Source of the DNA: Ruminococcaceae bacterium R-25
GTDB lineage: Bacteria > Bacillota > Clostridia > Saccharofermentanales > Saccharofermentanaceae
DNA length: 64,000 nt
Direction of reading: 5' to 3'
Assembly: GCA_003149065.1 (NCBI GenBank)
Contig: QGFZ01000003.1
Coordinates: 1 to 64,000, forward strand
The notes under the pieces are model-generated. The model saw only the letters and a list, made by a program, of their open reading frames with translations. It was not told where the DNA came from and ran no database searches. Shown in pieces: positions 17,809 through 26,522 of this stretch. The translations under genes were made by a program, and so were the position numbers. The first letter of the stretch is position 1. Every line of letters begins with the position of its first letter.

Positions 17809-18345
17809 TCACATCTTCCTGTGTGTCGTGCAGTAGATGTTGTCGATGAGCCTGGCCAGATCTTTGGTGCTTAGATCGAACCCATTGTCGATCCAGCGCT
17901 GTATGATGCTGCAGGTGCCGTCGATCAGGAAAGTGTAGACATAGCGGTTTTCGAGTTCGTTCCCGTAGACCGGCATCTCGGCTTTGAGCTCGGCTAAAAC
18001 GTCCGTTACGATACGCGTCTTGGCGCCGCTATCTGTCATGAGGATCGTGTAAAGGCCGGAATTGTTCCTGATGTAATCGAAGTATTTGGACATTAAGACG
18101 ACCTTGTCGCCTTCGCCCGTGAGCTTGAAGATGTTCTCGGTGATGTCTTTTTCGAAAAGCGCTATGATTTCATCGAAAAGCTCATCCTGGTCCCTGTAAT
18201 GAAGGTAGAAGGTCGCGCGGTTAAGGTCAGCCTTGTCGCAGATCTCCTTGATCGTTATCTTGTGCAGGGGCTTTTCCTGCATGAGTTCGACTAGCGCGGT
18301 CCTGAAAAGGTGCCTGGTCATCTGAGTTCTTCTAGTTTCTGCCAT
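17809..18345 (-). CDS. TetR/AcrR family regulator
   Basis: 178 residues from the ATG at 18345, which follows GGGGGATA; a longer frame upstream has no site. The N-terminal helix-turn-helix contains ITIKEICDKADLNRATFYLHYRDQ, and the C-terminal part is a DhaS-like/TetR_C ligand-binding domain. It is convergent with the solute-binding gene. A perfect palindrome 77 bases upstream of its start (18422-18438) is the likely operator, implying autoregulation. No efflux or metabolic gene is divergent from it within 400 bases. Confidence 0.88.
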   Translation of the reverse strand: MAETRRTQMTRHLFRTALVELMQEKPLHKITIKEICDKADLNRATFYLHYRDQDELFDEIIALFEKDITENIFKLTGEGDKVVLMSKYFDYIRNNSGLYTILMTDSGAKTRIVTDVLAELKAEMPVYGNELENRYVYTFLIDGTCSIIQRWIDNGFDLSTKDLARLIDNIYCTTHRKM

Positions 18346-18421
18346 TTTTATCCCCCGAAAATAGACATTTTGCCGTGATGTGTTGATTTCGCAACGAATG
18401 GCGATAATCTGCGCATTGAAA

Positions 18422-18438
18422 ATCGACACCGTGTCGAT
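18422..18438. promoter_or_regulatory. Candidate TetR operator palindrome
   Basis: ATCGACACCGTGTCGAT has perfect 8-bp arms around one central base, upstream of the TetR gene at 17809-18345. The size and symmetry fit TetR operators. Confidence 0.6.
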
Positions 18439-18570
18439 AAAATAATAATTGAAGTGACAGTCATGGTCAACGCCATCTCTGCTGCTTTATGGGGAAATGC
18501 AGTAGCCCGAAGTAGTTGCATTTTCTTTTCATAGACAGGTTCTCATCCCTTGAACCGAATCAAGTACGCG

Positions 18571-18612
18571 AAGCCCCTCCTTCTCTCCAACTTAGAGGGG
18601 CTTTGTTGTTTT
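18571..18612 (+). terminator. Intrinsic terminator of an unknown transcript
   Basis: AAGCCCCTC pairs with GAGGGGCTT around 15 bases and is followed by TTGTTGTTTT. There is no plus-strand gene between 18439 and 18570, so a short untranslated transcript may end here. The remaining 18613-18764 carries two TTTATAGGACA-like words and the nuclease leader. Confidence 0.6.
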
Positions 18613-18764
18613 CCTTTATCAATTCGATTTATAGGACAACTTATTCTCATTTGATCCCGTTTATAGGACAGCCCGGTTCAGGCGTGCTGTCTTCTTGTTT
18701 ATGCGATGCTACGATTATTTTGTAAGAGGTGTGATAGAGAGACAAAAAATAAGGAGGTATTCCG

Positions 18765-19550
18765 ATGAAGTTCAAAAAGGAACACAATCCGGAAGATCTA
18801 AGGCGCCTTAGTGCTCTCCGCCTCATAGACGATGACTTCATGACCATCTGTTTTGACGGCTACATCGAAGGCGCTGAATTGCTTTTGAAGATCATTCTGG
18901 AAAGAGACGATCTGAAAGTCTCAGAAGTTAAGGCTCAGAAGGTCCTGAAAAACATTCAGGGAAGAGATTTAAGGCTGGATATCTATGCTACCGATGCAGA
19001 AGGGAAGAAGTACGACATAGAGATCCAGCGTGCAGATAAAGGCGCGCACCAGAAGCGTGCCAGGTATCACTCGAGCCTGGTCGATTCAGAGATGTTAAAA
19101 CCGGGCGAGGAATTCACCGATCTTCGCGAAAACTACGTGATATTCATTACCGAGAATGACGTGCTCGGTTCAGGCAGGCCGATCTATCACGTAGACCGTG
19201 TCATCCGGGAGGATAATGTGCATTTTAATGACGGGGAGCATATAATATACGTAAATGGATCGGTGAAAGCGAAAGATACTGCTCTCGGCAAGCTCATGAG
19301 CGACCTGTACTGCACAAATGCAGACGACATGAACTACGAAGAGCTGTCGAAAAAGGTTAGAACCTACAAGGAAACTGAGGAAGGAGTGAATACTATGTGC
19401 GATATATTAGATGAGATGAAAAATGACATTAGAATTGAGAATGCAAAAATGATGCTCGAAATTGGAAAAATGACTTTTGAAGAAATAGCAGTATGTTCCG
19501 GTCTCTCCATTGAGAAAGTACGTGAGCTGGCAGGCAATAAGTCAGCATAA
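18765..19550 (+). CDS. PD-(D/E)XK nuclease family protein (transposase-associated type)
   Basis: 261 residues. It belongs to the PDDEXK_2 family often named 'Rpn family recombination-promoting nuclease/putative transposase'. The active site D...ExQ is visible in LRLDIYATDAEGKKYDIEIQ (about residues 70-89). A C-terminal helical part ends in an HTH-like segment, EEIAVCSGLSIEKVREL. AAGGAGG lies before the ATG. Such genes are numerous in Clostridia and move between genomes; whether this one is mobile cannot be seen because no terminal repeats flank it. A terminator follows at 19581. Confidence 0.85.
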   Translation: MKFKKEHNPEDLRRLSALRLIDDDFMTICFDGYIEGAELLLKIILERDDLKVSEVKAQKVLKNIQGRDLRLDIYATDAEGKKYDIEIQRADKGAHQKRARYHSSLVDSEMLKPGEEFTDLRENYVIFITENDVLGSGRPIYHVDRVIREDNVHFNDGEHIIYVNGSVKAKDTALGKLMSDLYCTNADDMNYEELSKKVRTYKETEEGVNTMCDILDEMKNDIRIENAKMMLEIGKMTFEEIAVCSGLSIEKVRELAGNKSA

Positions 19551-19580
19551 TTTAAGCACAACATAACAATTACATGTGGA

Positions 19581-19601
19581 CCCCGCCGTATGGCGGGGTT
19601 T
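19581..19601 (+). terminator. Intrinsic terminator
   Basis: CCCCGCC (19581-19587) pairs with GGCGGGG (19592-19598) around GTAT, followed by TTTACTTTT. Confidence 0.85.
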
Positions 19602-19612
19602 ACTTTTGAAGA

Positions 19613-19747
19613 TCGCGGGTCCGCTTAAGTGTTTTACAGATCAGCCCTTATGGCCGTCAAGGATGCCTTACGGCACATTCTTGCGAATGCCAAGGTCCTT
19701 GACTGCCCCGGTCTGATCTGTGTTTTGGTGTTTAAGCGGTCCCGCGA
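19613..19747. ncRNA. Candidate structured RNA or hairpin element
   Basis: A nested foldback of about 135 nt. The outer arms TCGCGGGTCCGCTTAA (19613-19628) and TTAAGCGGTCCCGCGA (19732-19747) pair with one T-T mismatch. Next come ACAGATCAG (19636-19644) with CTGATCTGT (19713-19721), then GTCAAGGA (19656-19663) with TCCTTGAC (19696-19703). Two small apical hairpins, TGCC/GGCA (19664-19675) and TTC/GAA (19678-19687), sit at the tip. The transcribed strand is unknown. It could be an RNA gene, a MITE-like element or a recombination site. Confidence 0.55.
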
Positions 19748-19812
19748 TAACTATGTGATAGTCATCACCGGGAAAGATGAATCTTAAATATTTTTATCAA
19801 AAACTTTCTCAA

Positions 19813-19821
19813 TGCTATAAT
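19813..19821 (+). promoter_or_regulatory. Extended -10 promoter giving a leaderless mRNA
   Basis: TGCTATAAT ends seven bases before the A of the ATG at 19828, so the predicted +1 coincides with the start codon. No ribosome binding site is present. Confidence 0.6.
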
Positions 19822-19827
19822 TGGGGC

Positions 19828-20778
19828 ATGAGCAGAAGAGTTACAAAAATCATTGGGGCAATACTTGCGACGGTCTTTCTTGCGTCCTGTGCTGACTTTC
19901 TGACAGGCATGAGACCGCCTGAGACTGCTCCTATACCGACGACTGCGCTGATTACTGAAGCGACCGAGGAGTCTGCTGAACTGATTCCCACAGACATTCC
20001 GGAACCTACTCAAAAGCCTGTTCCGCAGTTTCCTGAGTTCGATCCGAATTACGATACGACAGCGCCTGCGATGGGCTATAAGACCAGGAGCCTTACTTTC
20101 TTCCGTGACGGAAATCCGATCACGGCGAGGATCACTTATCCTGAATCGGAAGGGCCTTATAAGACGATAATTATTTCGAATGGGCTTTATGCCGGGTTCG
20201 GCAGATATGCAGCTTTCGCGCAGAGATATACCACCTACGGTTATGCCGTTATCGAGTACCAGTACCAGAACGGCATTGCGCCCTCGCCTTACCACGATCC
20301 GGACTATCTGGGCGACTTTATATACGAGCAGGTCTTAGACCTTTATGCGGTTTTGGACGGCGCGAAAAAACTCCCTGACGTAGATCCTGACAACATCTAT
20401 CTTTTCGGCCACAGCATGGGCGGACTCGTCACCTCTTATGTCGGCACGATGCGCCAGACTGAGGTCAAGGGCCTGATCCTCTTAGATCCCAGCTACTATG
20501 CATGCAAGATAATGAAGTTCCAGGGCGAAAAGACCATCAGGACGGACATCTATCCTTTGATCTCACGCTGCTACATACCGGTCGTCATCATCAGCGGCAC
20601 CAAAGCTTTTGCGTCTGAGCCCAACAAAAAGTTCGACCAGGCGAGAGCCTCCCTGCCTTACTGCGACTACTATGTCATTGATGGCGCTTCCCACACCTTC
20701 AAGGGCGAGTACGGCAACCAGGCCGTCGACTACTCCGTCGAAGTCATCCAGAGGTGGGAAGAAGAGGGCAGAGTGTAA
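19828..20778 (+). CDS. Alpha/beta hydrolase lipoprotein
   Basis: 316 residues from the ATG at 19828; upstream in-frame codons would extend into the promoter. A signal peptide with lipobox LASC is followed by a Pro/Thr/Glu-rich linker and an alpha/beta hydrolase domain from about residue 65. The nucleophile elbow is GHSMGG (about residue 195) and the likely catalytic His is in DGASHTFKG. The arrangement is that of dienelactone hydrolase/PAF-acetylhydrolase-like enzymes, working outside the cell on unknown esters. Confidence 0.85.
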   Translation: MSRRVTKIIGAILATVFLASCADFLTGMRPPETAPIPTTALITEATEESAELIPTDIPEPTQKPVPQFPEFDPNYDTTAPAMGYKTRSLTFFRDGNPITARITYPESEGPYKTIIISNGLYAGFGRYAAFAQRYTTYGYAVIEYQYQNGIAPSPYHDPDYLGDFIYEQVLDLYAVLDGAKKLPDVDPDNIYLFGHSMGGLVTSYVGTMRQTEVKGLILLDPSYYACKIMKFQGEKTIRTDIYPLISRCYIPVVIISGTKAFASEPNKKFDQARASLPYCDYYVIDGASHTFKGEYGNQAVDYSVEVIQRWEEEGRV

Positions 20779-21275
20779 AGGGCAAAGCCTTCAATAATGA
20801 ACACACGTAAGACACCTCCATATATGAAGGTGGTTTTATTGTAGGGAGCACAATCATCTATCTTCTCACAGCCTGATTCTATTATTTCACCGTGTTATGA
20901 GGCATTATTGTTGATGAGATTTTTGATCACAAACACATTCTGACTATTCCTTTTTGGTTGGGCTGATTTGTCAAAAATGAAGTCAAATTGGTCAGACTAA
21001 TGCAGCCTTTTCAGCGAGTCCAATTTAGTCATGAAATCCTCAATTTTGTCATTTGGCCTCAAATGACTAAATTAGAGGTGCCATGATGTCACTAGCAAAC
21101 ACATTTTCAGGGCAGATTTTGAAATGTTCAAGGAAACTTTACAGAGCTTATAATATAATTAATGAGAATCAAAACTGTGTGGATATGTACCATTAATGGC
21201 ATATCTTGAGATGTAAAATTATATACAAGGCATTTGCTCAAAAAGTAAGAAATATAGCAAAAACGGGAGGCAATT
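20779..21275. other. Intergenic stretch with terminator and TTAGTCAT-type inverted words
   Basis: A terminator-like hairpin lies at 20813-20840 (CACCT/AGGTG around CATATATG, then TTTTATT). From about 20970 to 21075 there are inverted words such as AATTTAGTCAT (21022) and ATGACTAAATT (21063), reminiscent of the B arrays but too diverged to align. No gene is seen. Confidence 0.5.
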
Positions 21276-21326
21276 ATGAAAGCTAATGAAACCATGTTAA
21301 TTGAATTAATTGGCGTAGACCAATAA
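21276..21326 (+). pseudogene. Truncated start of a DUF262 (GmrS/GmrD-like) gene
   Basis: GGGAGG precedes an ATG encoding MKANETMLIELIGVDQ and then a stop. DUF262 proteins, related to the GmrSD modification-dependent restriction system, commonly begin M-K-A-N-E-T-x-L-x-x-(F/L). The rest of the gene is absent, and the 3' end of an opposing frame overlaps it, so this is probably a deletion junction. The call rests on about ten residues plus the intact ribosome binding site. Confidence 0.45.
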
Positions 21327-21696
21327 TAGCAATTACAGGAATTACTTGAATAATCAGTTCACCAGTAATCTTTATATTTATTAAATCTGTAAAAGGCACT
21401 CCATAGTATGCAGAAAAGATATATGCTCTTATAGCGGTTATTGTTAATACAAAACCAGAACCCAATGAGCTTAAAAGCTTTAAAACATTAAGAATATTAG
21501 ACAGCCATTCTTTTTTACTGCTTGAAGATGTAAGGCCGGATGCTGTCTTTTCTAAATCAGACTTTATTTCATTTTCTGTGACTGGTTTTATAGACGCAAC
21601 AGTGACTATGTTATTATCATTGCTGCTTGTATTACTATTTGTTCCACTCTTCTTGGAATCTTTTTTTCTCCTGTTACGTCTTGCCAAACAGCTCAC
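21283..21696 (-). CDS. Membrane protein fragment of unknown function
   Basis: An AT-rich frame of up to 137 residues from a GTG; a TTG eight bases further, after GGGGTGA, is another possible start. A basic, Ser/Asn-rich N-terminus is followed by two hydrophobic segments (about residues 75-97 and 110-128). The C-terminus ends inside the region of the DUF262-like fragment, so this protein may itself be truncated. Base composition differs from the dynamin operon next door. It resembles no family I can name. Confidence 0.4.
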   Translation of the reverse strand: MSCLARRNRRKKDSKKSGTNSNTSSNDNNIVTVASIKPVTENEIKSDLEKTASGLTSSSSKKEWLSNILNVLKLLSSLGSGFVLTITAIRAYIFSAYYGVPFTDLINIKITGELIIQVIPVIAIIGLRQLIQLTWFH

Positions 21697-21827
21697 CCCA
21701 TTTCAATTTAATCTTTATTTTAGAATATCAAAAACAAAGACATTTCGCTATATGAATGTTCGAAAACTGGATTGAAAAAGTTGTTATCTAATTGGCTTAT
21801 TTTTATCTGATTAGGAATATTCTTCGC

Positions 21828-22385
21828 TTACCCCACAAACTCCCCCAGCACATTCTTCGCAAAATGCCATGCGCCAAAGAGGCACAGCTGACGTGTTTTC
21901 TCAGCCAACACCTTGTTGTCGTCGTAGAGCTTTTGGGCAGCGAGGCTGGCACCACCGGTAGCGACTGCTAAGCCAACTGTACCGAATGTCTTGGTGAATT
22001 TGGTTGCGGCATCGTCAGTGGGGGCAGCTTCGAAGATCTTTCCGACTGTATCTTCGTAGTCTGTCATGAATGCCTTATAGCGTGCGTTATCCTTGATGTA
22101 GATAGTTTCTGCAGTAATGACCGCATATCTCGGATTTGTGCCGTAGAGGATGCCCCAACGCTCGTAAATGATGTCGATAAAGCAGGTGAGGGAAGACGTA
22201 TCTTTGATGTCGCCCACAAAGAGCATTTTCGAGTTGATGGGACCTGTCTTGCGCTTGGCATCCCAGGTCTTTTCTTCCCATGCTTCGATATCGTCTTCGG
22301 CGATGTTGCCTGAAGCAATTAAGATCTTTACTACGTCATCTAAGATGGGTTTATCTTTACATACTACGATCAGTTTTGCTGCCAT
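21828..22385 (-). CDS. Third gene of the dynamin-like operon, unknown function
   Basis: 185 residues, soluble for the most part, with a Gly/Ala-rich stretch (GTVGLAVATGGASLAAQKLY) that could be amphipathic. AAAGGAG lies before the ATG. It follows the LeoA-type GTPase gene by 46 bases on the same strand and is the last gene of the run. The N-terminal half (KLIVVCKDKPILDDVVKILIASG) looks like an alpha/beta fold. Conserved position beside paired dynamin-like GTPases suggests an accessory subunit; this is inference from context. Confidence 0.7.
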   Translation of the reverse strand: MAAKLIVVCKDKPILDDVVKILIASGNIAEDDIEAWEEKTWDAKRKTGPINSKMLFVGDIKDTSSLTCFIDIIYERWGILYGTNPRYAVITAETIYIKDNARYKAFMTDYEDTVGKIFEAAPTDDAATKFTKTFGTVGLAVATGGASLAAQKLYDDNKVLAEKTRQLCLFGAWHFAKNVLGEFVG

Positions 22386-22431
22386 TTTGGTACTCCTTTG
22401 GGGCGGTGGGGCCGAAGTTACTTAGGGTGCT

Positions 22432-24147
22432 TTATGCGGCGCCGTGGATCCTTTCAATCAGAGCCTGGACTTCCTTTTGGATCTTTTCGAGCTTCTGGCA
22501 CATCTCGGATCTGTCGGCACGGGTGCTTCTGAGTTCTGAGATGTTGTCCTCAACGGACTTGACCGACTGGTCCATTGGGTCTGTTACGCACTGCTTGATG
22601 TAGTCGGTTGCATAGTCGTCTAATTCCGTTGCTGCAGTGTTGAATTCAGACCTGATGTTCTGGCGGTTGTTCTTCATTGCTTCGAGCTTTAACTGCTCGT
22701 CGTAGTCTTCCTTGAACTGGAGGACCAATTCCAGACCGACACCTACTACGCCGAAGATCGAAGAGGACTTGTTTGCGACTTTGGATGCGACAGAACCTGC
22801 CTTGCCGGCCTTGTTTAAGAGCTTTGTGCCGGTGTTCATGGAATGAAGGGACGTTCTTAAGAAGTTCTGTGTGTTGTCGGTAAGCCTGATTGCCTTATAG
22901 GATGAATCAGCAAGGGAGAGCATCTCAGGGATGCCGGACTTAACGAGAGTTCCTACTAAGATGTCGCCCTTCTTTTCGAGATCTGTTGCAGTGACGAAAA
23001 CTTTCTTTACTGCGTCAGGGAGGCTGTCGTATTTATCCACGAGCCTGATCTTGAGGTTCTGCGAAAACTCCGTGGACTCCATGTCGACGAAGCTCTGGCC
23101 GAGCTCTAAGAAGCATGAATGAACATGGTCGTCAGCCTTTGTCCTGGTACTCTCGATGAGCTCTTCTGCGGTCTTGCCGTAGAGCGCGATCTTTTCTTCC
23201 AGGTCTTCCTTGGTGATGTTCGAATCGACCAGCGCTGCTGCATCAAGGCCAATCTCCCTGATTTTTGCTGCTGAGTCAGAGAAGATATCCTGGACGTCTC
23301 TCTGGATCCTTGTGCGCGCGTCTATCAGCATGTGGCGCTGCTGCTTTAAGTTCTCTTCCAGTGCATCGATATCGGAATCTTCTGAGCCTGGTGTGAGGTC
23401 TGAGATAGCCTTGTCGAGTTCGTTATCCAAAACATAGAGATCTGTCGTAAGCTTTGCGGACAGTGTCTTCTCGGCAACGAAAGAATTAAGTGTTTCGATG
23501 AATTCGTTATAGCCGGATCTTGCGAGGAGCTCGTCAGCGAGCTCAGGATCGCCTTCACGCTCTTCTACGCTGTCCAGATAGGACTGGGCATCAATGAAGG
23601 ATAAATGGAGCTGCTCGGGCGTATAGGGCGCAAGAACGTCTCGCAGGTCTTCTCTGATTATGTCCTGCTGCTCTTTTGTGTTGCCCTTTGCCGCACGGTC
23701 CATCTTGTTAACGACGAGGATCATTTCGCCTGCTTTGTCCTTATCGATCGCAAGGCGCCTGAAATGGTCAGCCATGTATGAATCGAAGAGTTCGTTCGTG
23801 ATCACGAAAACAAGGATATCTGCAGCTGCGATCGCCTTATATGAGATCTCGTCGTGGTCAGGGCGAAGGCTGGTGTGTACGCCTGGAGTGTCAACGATCT
23901 CAAGGCCGTTCCACTCGTAAGTGTGGGTCTCCTGGGTCGTTATTTTCGCGCCCGTTGCAATAGTCTCATCGCCCGTGAGCATCTTTATTATCGAAGACTT
24001 TCCTGCTGAATACTGTCCTGCAAAGACGATCTTAACTTTGTCGGAACCGTTTTCTATAGGACAGCTTACGCCTGCATCTGAAAGCGCGCGGAGAGCCTTA
24101 TCCTTAACTGCTTCTTTTGAGCGTGACAATTCGGCGATCTGGAACAT
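22432..24147 (-). CDS. LeoA/HP0731 family dynamin-like GTPase
   Basis: 571 residues from the ATG at 24147, preceded by GGAGGA located inside the end of the upstream gene; a TTG at 24159 is less likely. GTPase motifs: G1 GQYSAGKSS (44-52), G3 DTPG (86-89), G4 NKMD (about 151). Long helical stretches follow, as in LeoA of enterotoxigenic E. coli, whose length is similar. The segment RPDHDEISYKAI after G3 is typical of this family. A dynamin-like partner gene ends one base before its start. Dynamin-like proteins remodel membranes; pairs of them are known in bacteria, and some have been linked to vesicle release or phage tolerance. Confidence 0.88.
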   Translation of the reverse strand: MFQIAELSRSKEAVKDKALRALSDAGVSCPIENGSDKVKIVFAGQYSAGKSSIIKMLTGDETIATGAKITTQETHTYEWNGLEIVDTPGVHTSLRPDHDEISYKAIAAADILVFVITNELFDSYMADHFRRLAIDKDKAGEMILVVNKMDRAAKGNTKEQQDIIREDLRDVLAPYTPEQLHLSFIDAQSYLDSVEEREGDPELADELLARSGYNEFIETLNSFVAEKTLSAKLTTDLYVLDNELDKAISDLTPGSEDSDIDALEENLKQQRHMLIDARTRIQRDVQDIFSDSAAKIREIGLDAAALVDSNITKEDLEEKIALYGKTAEELIESTRTKADDHVHSCFLELGQSFVDMESTEFSQNLKIRLVDKYDSLPDAVKKVFVTATDLEKKGDILVGTLVKSGIPEMLSLADSSYKAIRLTDNTQNFLRTSLHSMNTGTKLLNKAGKAGSVASKVANKSSSIFGVVGVGLELVLQFKEDYDEQLKLEAMKNNRQNIRSEFNTAATELDDYATDYIKQCVTDPMDQSVKSVEDNISELRSTRADRSEMCQKLEKIQKEVQALIERIHGAA

Positions 24148-24148
24148 A

Positions 24149-26281
24149 CTATCCTCCAATCTTATATGGCATGAGCTGCTCTAAAAGGCGCAGCCTGTTA
24201 AATAATCTGATATCGCTTCCGTCTGTCCTGATTATGACGATTTTGGTCTCATTTTCAAATACGATGTCCTGTGGTTCTACAAGGCCGCCGAGGATACCGG
24301 AAACGTATTCAGGAGTGTCTTCGGTTTCTGTGACAACTGAGATGTCTTCAGAGATGAGGTCTTTGAGCTTGTTTGTGAAATCTTCATTTGCTGCGTTTGC
24401 TTCTTTTTTCGTGAGAAGAGTGCAGACGCCGGGAATGCGAGCGGCTGTTTGGATGTTATCCATGGCTTTTTGTGCTTCGTCCGTGCCGAAGACTGCCGAT
24501 GCGATCTTTGTAGTGAAGGTCATGTTGAGCGTGCGGAGTTCTTCTCGTAAGGAATCAGCGAGTGTCTCCTGGGTCTCGGCCAGGGAATTCATGACGTTCT
24601 CTATCTTGGTGAGTTCATCGAGCACCAGGTCGATCTTGCCCTTAACGAGCCTGTCCAGGTTCTTTTCGAGCTGGGACCAGATGCTGTCACATGTGGCATT
24701 GACGGATTCGGTGAGTTCTTTTTCCAGGCGCGCTCTGGCCTTCGCGAGTTTGTCGCCACGGGATTCAAGGAAGAGGAGTCCGATGCCGCCTGCAAGGCCG
24801 ATTCCTGCAGCAACCCAGCCGACAGGGCCTGCAGCCATCTCGACTCCGGTGAGGGTCAGGATCGCAGCAGCGACAGTTCCGCCGCCGCCCAGAAGAAGGC
24901 TCGTCCAGCCTACGATCCTCTTGGCATCGATCAGGGCAGGGGTGAGGAACGTTCTCTGTACTGAATCGACTGAAACATAACGGAGTTCGCTCTCCATCTC
25001 GCGGATGGTCTCGTGGATTATGCCGTCGACTTCCTGCTCCATGTCGTCAAGCAGGGTCTTGCACCTGCCTTCGAGATCTTTGGATTTGATTATCTCGCCC
25101 CAAGCGATGTCGGCCATCTTGTCGTTATAGTGGTCTTCTGCAAATATCGCGATCTCAGTCCTGAGCTCAGTCTTGAGGCGCATCATGAAAGATTCTATGC
25201 GCTTCATTCCGTCACTGACAAAGAGCTTCTTGCGCTTTTCGAGCGCGTGCTTCTTGTCCGAAACAATCTTGCCCTGCGAAATGTTCATGCGGCTCTGGAG
25301 ATCTAAGTCAGAGAGGGACTCGATCATGGGGTTTGCGATGATGTCAGCGAAAGTCTTGACCCTTATGTACTTTCCCCTTACGAGCACCTCTTCGCAGATC
25401 TTCTGCTTGAGGTCATCTATGCGGCTTATCCTGTTCCAGAAGTCTTTGTTGGCTTGAATTTCCGGGTCTTCAGATTTTTCGCATTTGACCGCCTCATAAG
25501 CTGCTTTTAAGTGTGCAGCAACGAATGTAACATTGTTCCAGTCCTGTCCGTAAGCGTCTCCGAACCTGCAAAACTGTTTTCTGATCTCCTCTATGCGCTC
25601 ATCGTCAAAGGCGCGGTTCATATCGCGCTCAACGAGCTTCATGCTCTTGTTTCCATCGATGGAAACCTTAACGTTCATGATTATGATGACGGGTTTGCCT
25701 AAGTCCTTGACCTGCCTGAAGCAGTCCGCCTCGACCGCCTGCGGCGCATCGTCCGTCAGAAGGAACACGATTAGGTCAGCGGTCTTCGCCGCATCAAAGG
25801 CCAGTCTCGTATCTTCCTCGCCCTCAAACGCACCAATACCGGGCACGTCTGTTACCGACAGCCCGTTCCACTCATATTTTCTGATATCTCTGGTCGTGCG
25901 CTGAGCGCCCATTCCGATCGCTGATCCGTCGCCCTCAGTCAGGACCTCCATCAGCGTGGACTTTCCTGCCATGGTCCTTCCGAAAAGGGTAACGGAAAAC
26001 TTTTCGAGATCTTCTTTGAGTATTTCTAGGTCTTCTGTGAAAGATAATCTCAGGTTGTCGACGGAATCCTGTATGTCTGAAAGCTGGTTTTCGAGCGTCT
26101 CGCCGATGCCGATGACTTCGCATGGCGAAGCCTTATATTCGATGGCAGTGTCCCTTATGCCTTCTTCAGCTTCCTTAAGGATCTTATCCAGCACAGCGCG
26201 TTCATCAGACGCGAGCTCATACCCGCTCTTCGCCGATTCATAGCATTCGCTTAACGCTCTGGTCAGATCAGTCTGTGACAT
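24149..26281 (-). CDS. Dynamin-like GTPase with transmembrane hairpin
   Basis: 710 residues. G1 GRTMAGKST (101-109), G3 DVPG (145-148), and a G4-like segment IIIMNVKVSID. After a long helical region comes a hydrophobic hairpin of about 50 residues (LLLGGGGTVAAAILTLTG then GWVAAGIGLAGGIGLLFLE, about 455-510), the likely membrane insertion paddle. It is first in the three-gene run, with only one base between its stop and the next start, so the two GTPases are probably made in equal amounts and form a complex. Confidence 0.85.
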   Translation of the reverse strand: MSQTDLTRALSECYESAKSGYELASDERAVLDKILKEAEEGIRDTAIEYKASPCEVIGIGETLENQLSDIQDSVDNLRLSFTEDLEILKEDLEKFSVTLFGRTMAGKSTLMEVLTEGDGSAIGMGAQRTTRDIRKYEWNGLSVTDVPGIGAFEGEEDTRLAFDAAKTADLIVFLLTDDAPQAVEADCFRQVKDLGKPVIIIMNVKVSIDGNKSMKLVERDMNRAFDDERIEEIRKQFCRFGDAYGQDWNNVTFVAAHLKAAYEAVKCEKSEDPEIQANKDFWNRISRIDDLKQKICEEVLVRGKYIRVKTFADIIANPMIESLSDLDLQSRMNISQGKIVSDKKHALEKRKKLFVSDGMKRIESFMMRLKTELRTEIAIFAEDHYNDKMADIAWGEIIKSKDLEGRCKTLLDDMEQEVDGIIHETIREMESELRYVSVDSVQRTFLTPALIDAKRIVGWTSLLLGGGGTVAAAILTLTGVEMAAGPVGWVAAGIGLAGGIGLLFLESRGDKLAKARARLEKELTESVNATCDSIWSQLEKNLDRLVKGKIDLVLDELTKIENVMNSLAETQETLADSLREELRTLNMTFTTKIASAVFGTDEAQKAMDNIQTAARIPGVCTLLTKKEANAANEDFTNKLKDLISEDISVVTETEDTPEYVSGILGGLVEPQDIVFENETKIVIIRTDGSDIRLFNRLRLLEQLMPYKIGG

Positions 26282-26392
26282 AGAAAGACCCCATATGGAC
26301 TATATCTATTAATATTTTGAAGTAACAAGGTCATTATAACATTATAGAGAACACCTGATATGGGGAAGGATTATGCGGTAGGACGAATGGCT

Positions 26393-26484
26393 CTATAATA
26401 CAAGGCCTCTAAAAAAGGCCAACAATTATATAAAATGGCGTTTTTATATAATTGTTGCCCCCAAAAAAGTGGCCTGTATTATAG
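26393..26484 (-). terminator. Long two-level hairpin terminator after GH127
   Basis: The outer arms CTATAATAC...GGCC (26393-26407) and GGCCTGTATTATAG (26471-26484) enclose a second stem, AACAATTATATAAAA (26421-26435) with TTTTTATATAATTGTT (26441-26456). On the minus strand the inner stem is followed by six T residues, fitting termination of the GH127 transcript. It lies in the 26282-26522 gap that also holds the dynamin operon promoter. Confidence 0.75.
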
Positions 26485-26522
26485 TAACGACATAAAAGAG
26501 TGAAGCAAAAACTGAGACAGCC

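Noticed and set aside
18765..19550. Insertion sequence boundaries around the PD-(D/E)XK gene
   Set aside because: No terminal inverted repeats or target duplications were found; the flanking hairpins are a terminator and a separate foldback.
20970..21075. Third copy of the family B array
   Set aside because: It has AGTCAT/ATGACT words but no 62-bp period and no alignment with B1 or B2 outside the words.
24117..24980. Long plus-strand frame opposite the dynamin gene
   Set aside because: Ser/Arg-rich antisense shadow of a well supported GTPase gene.
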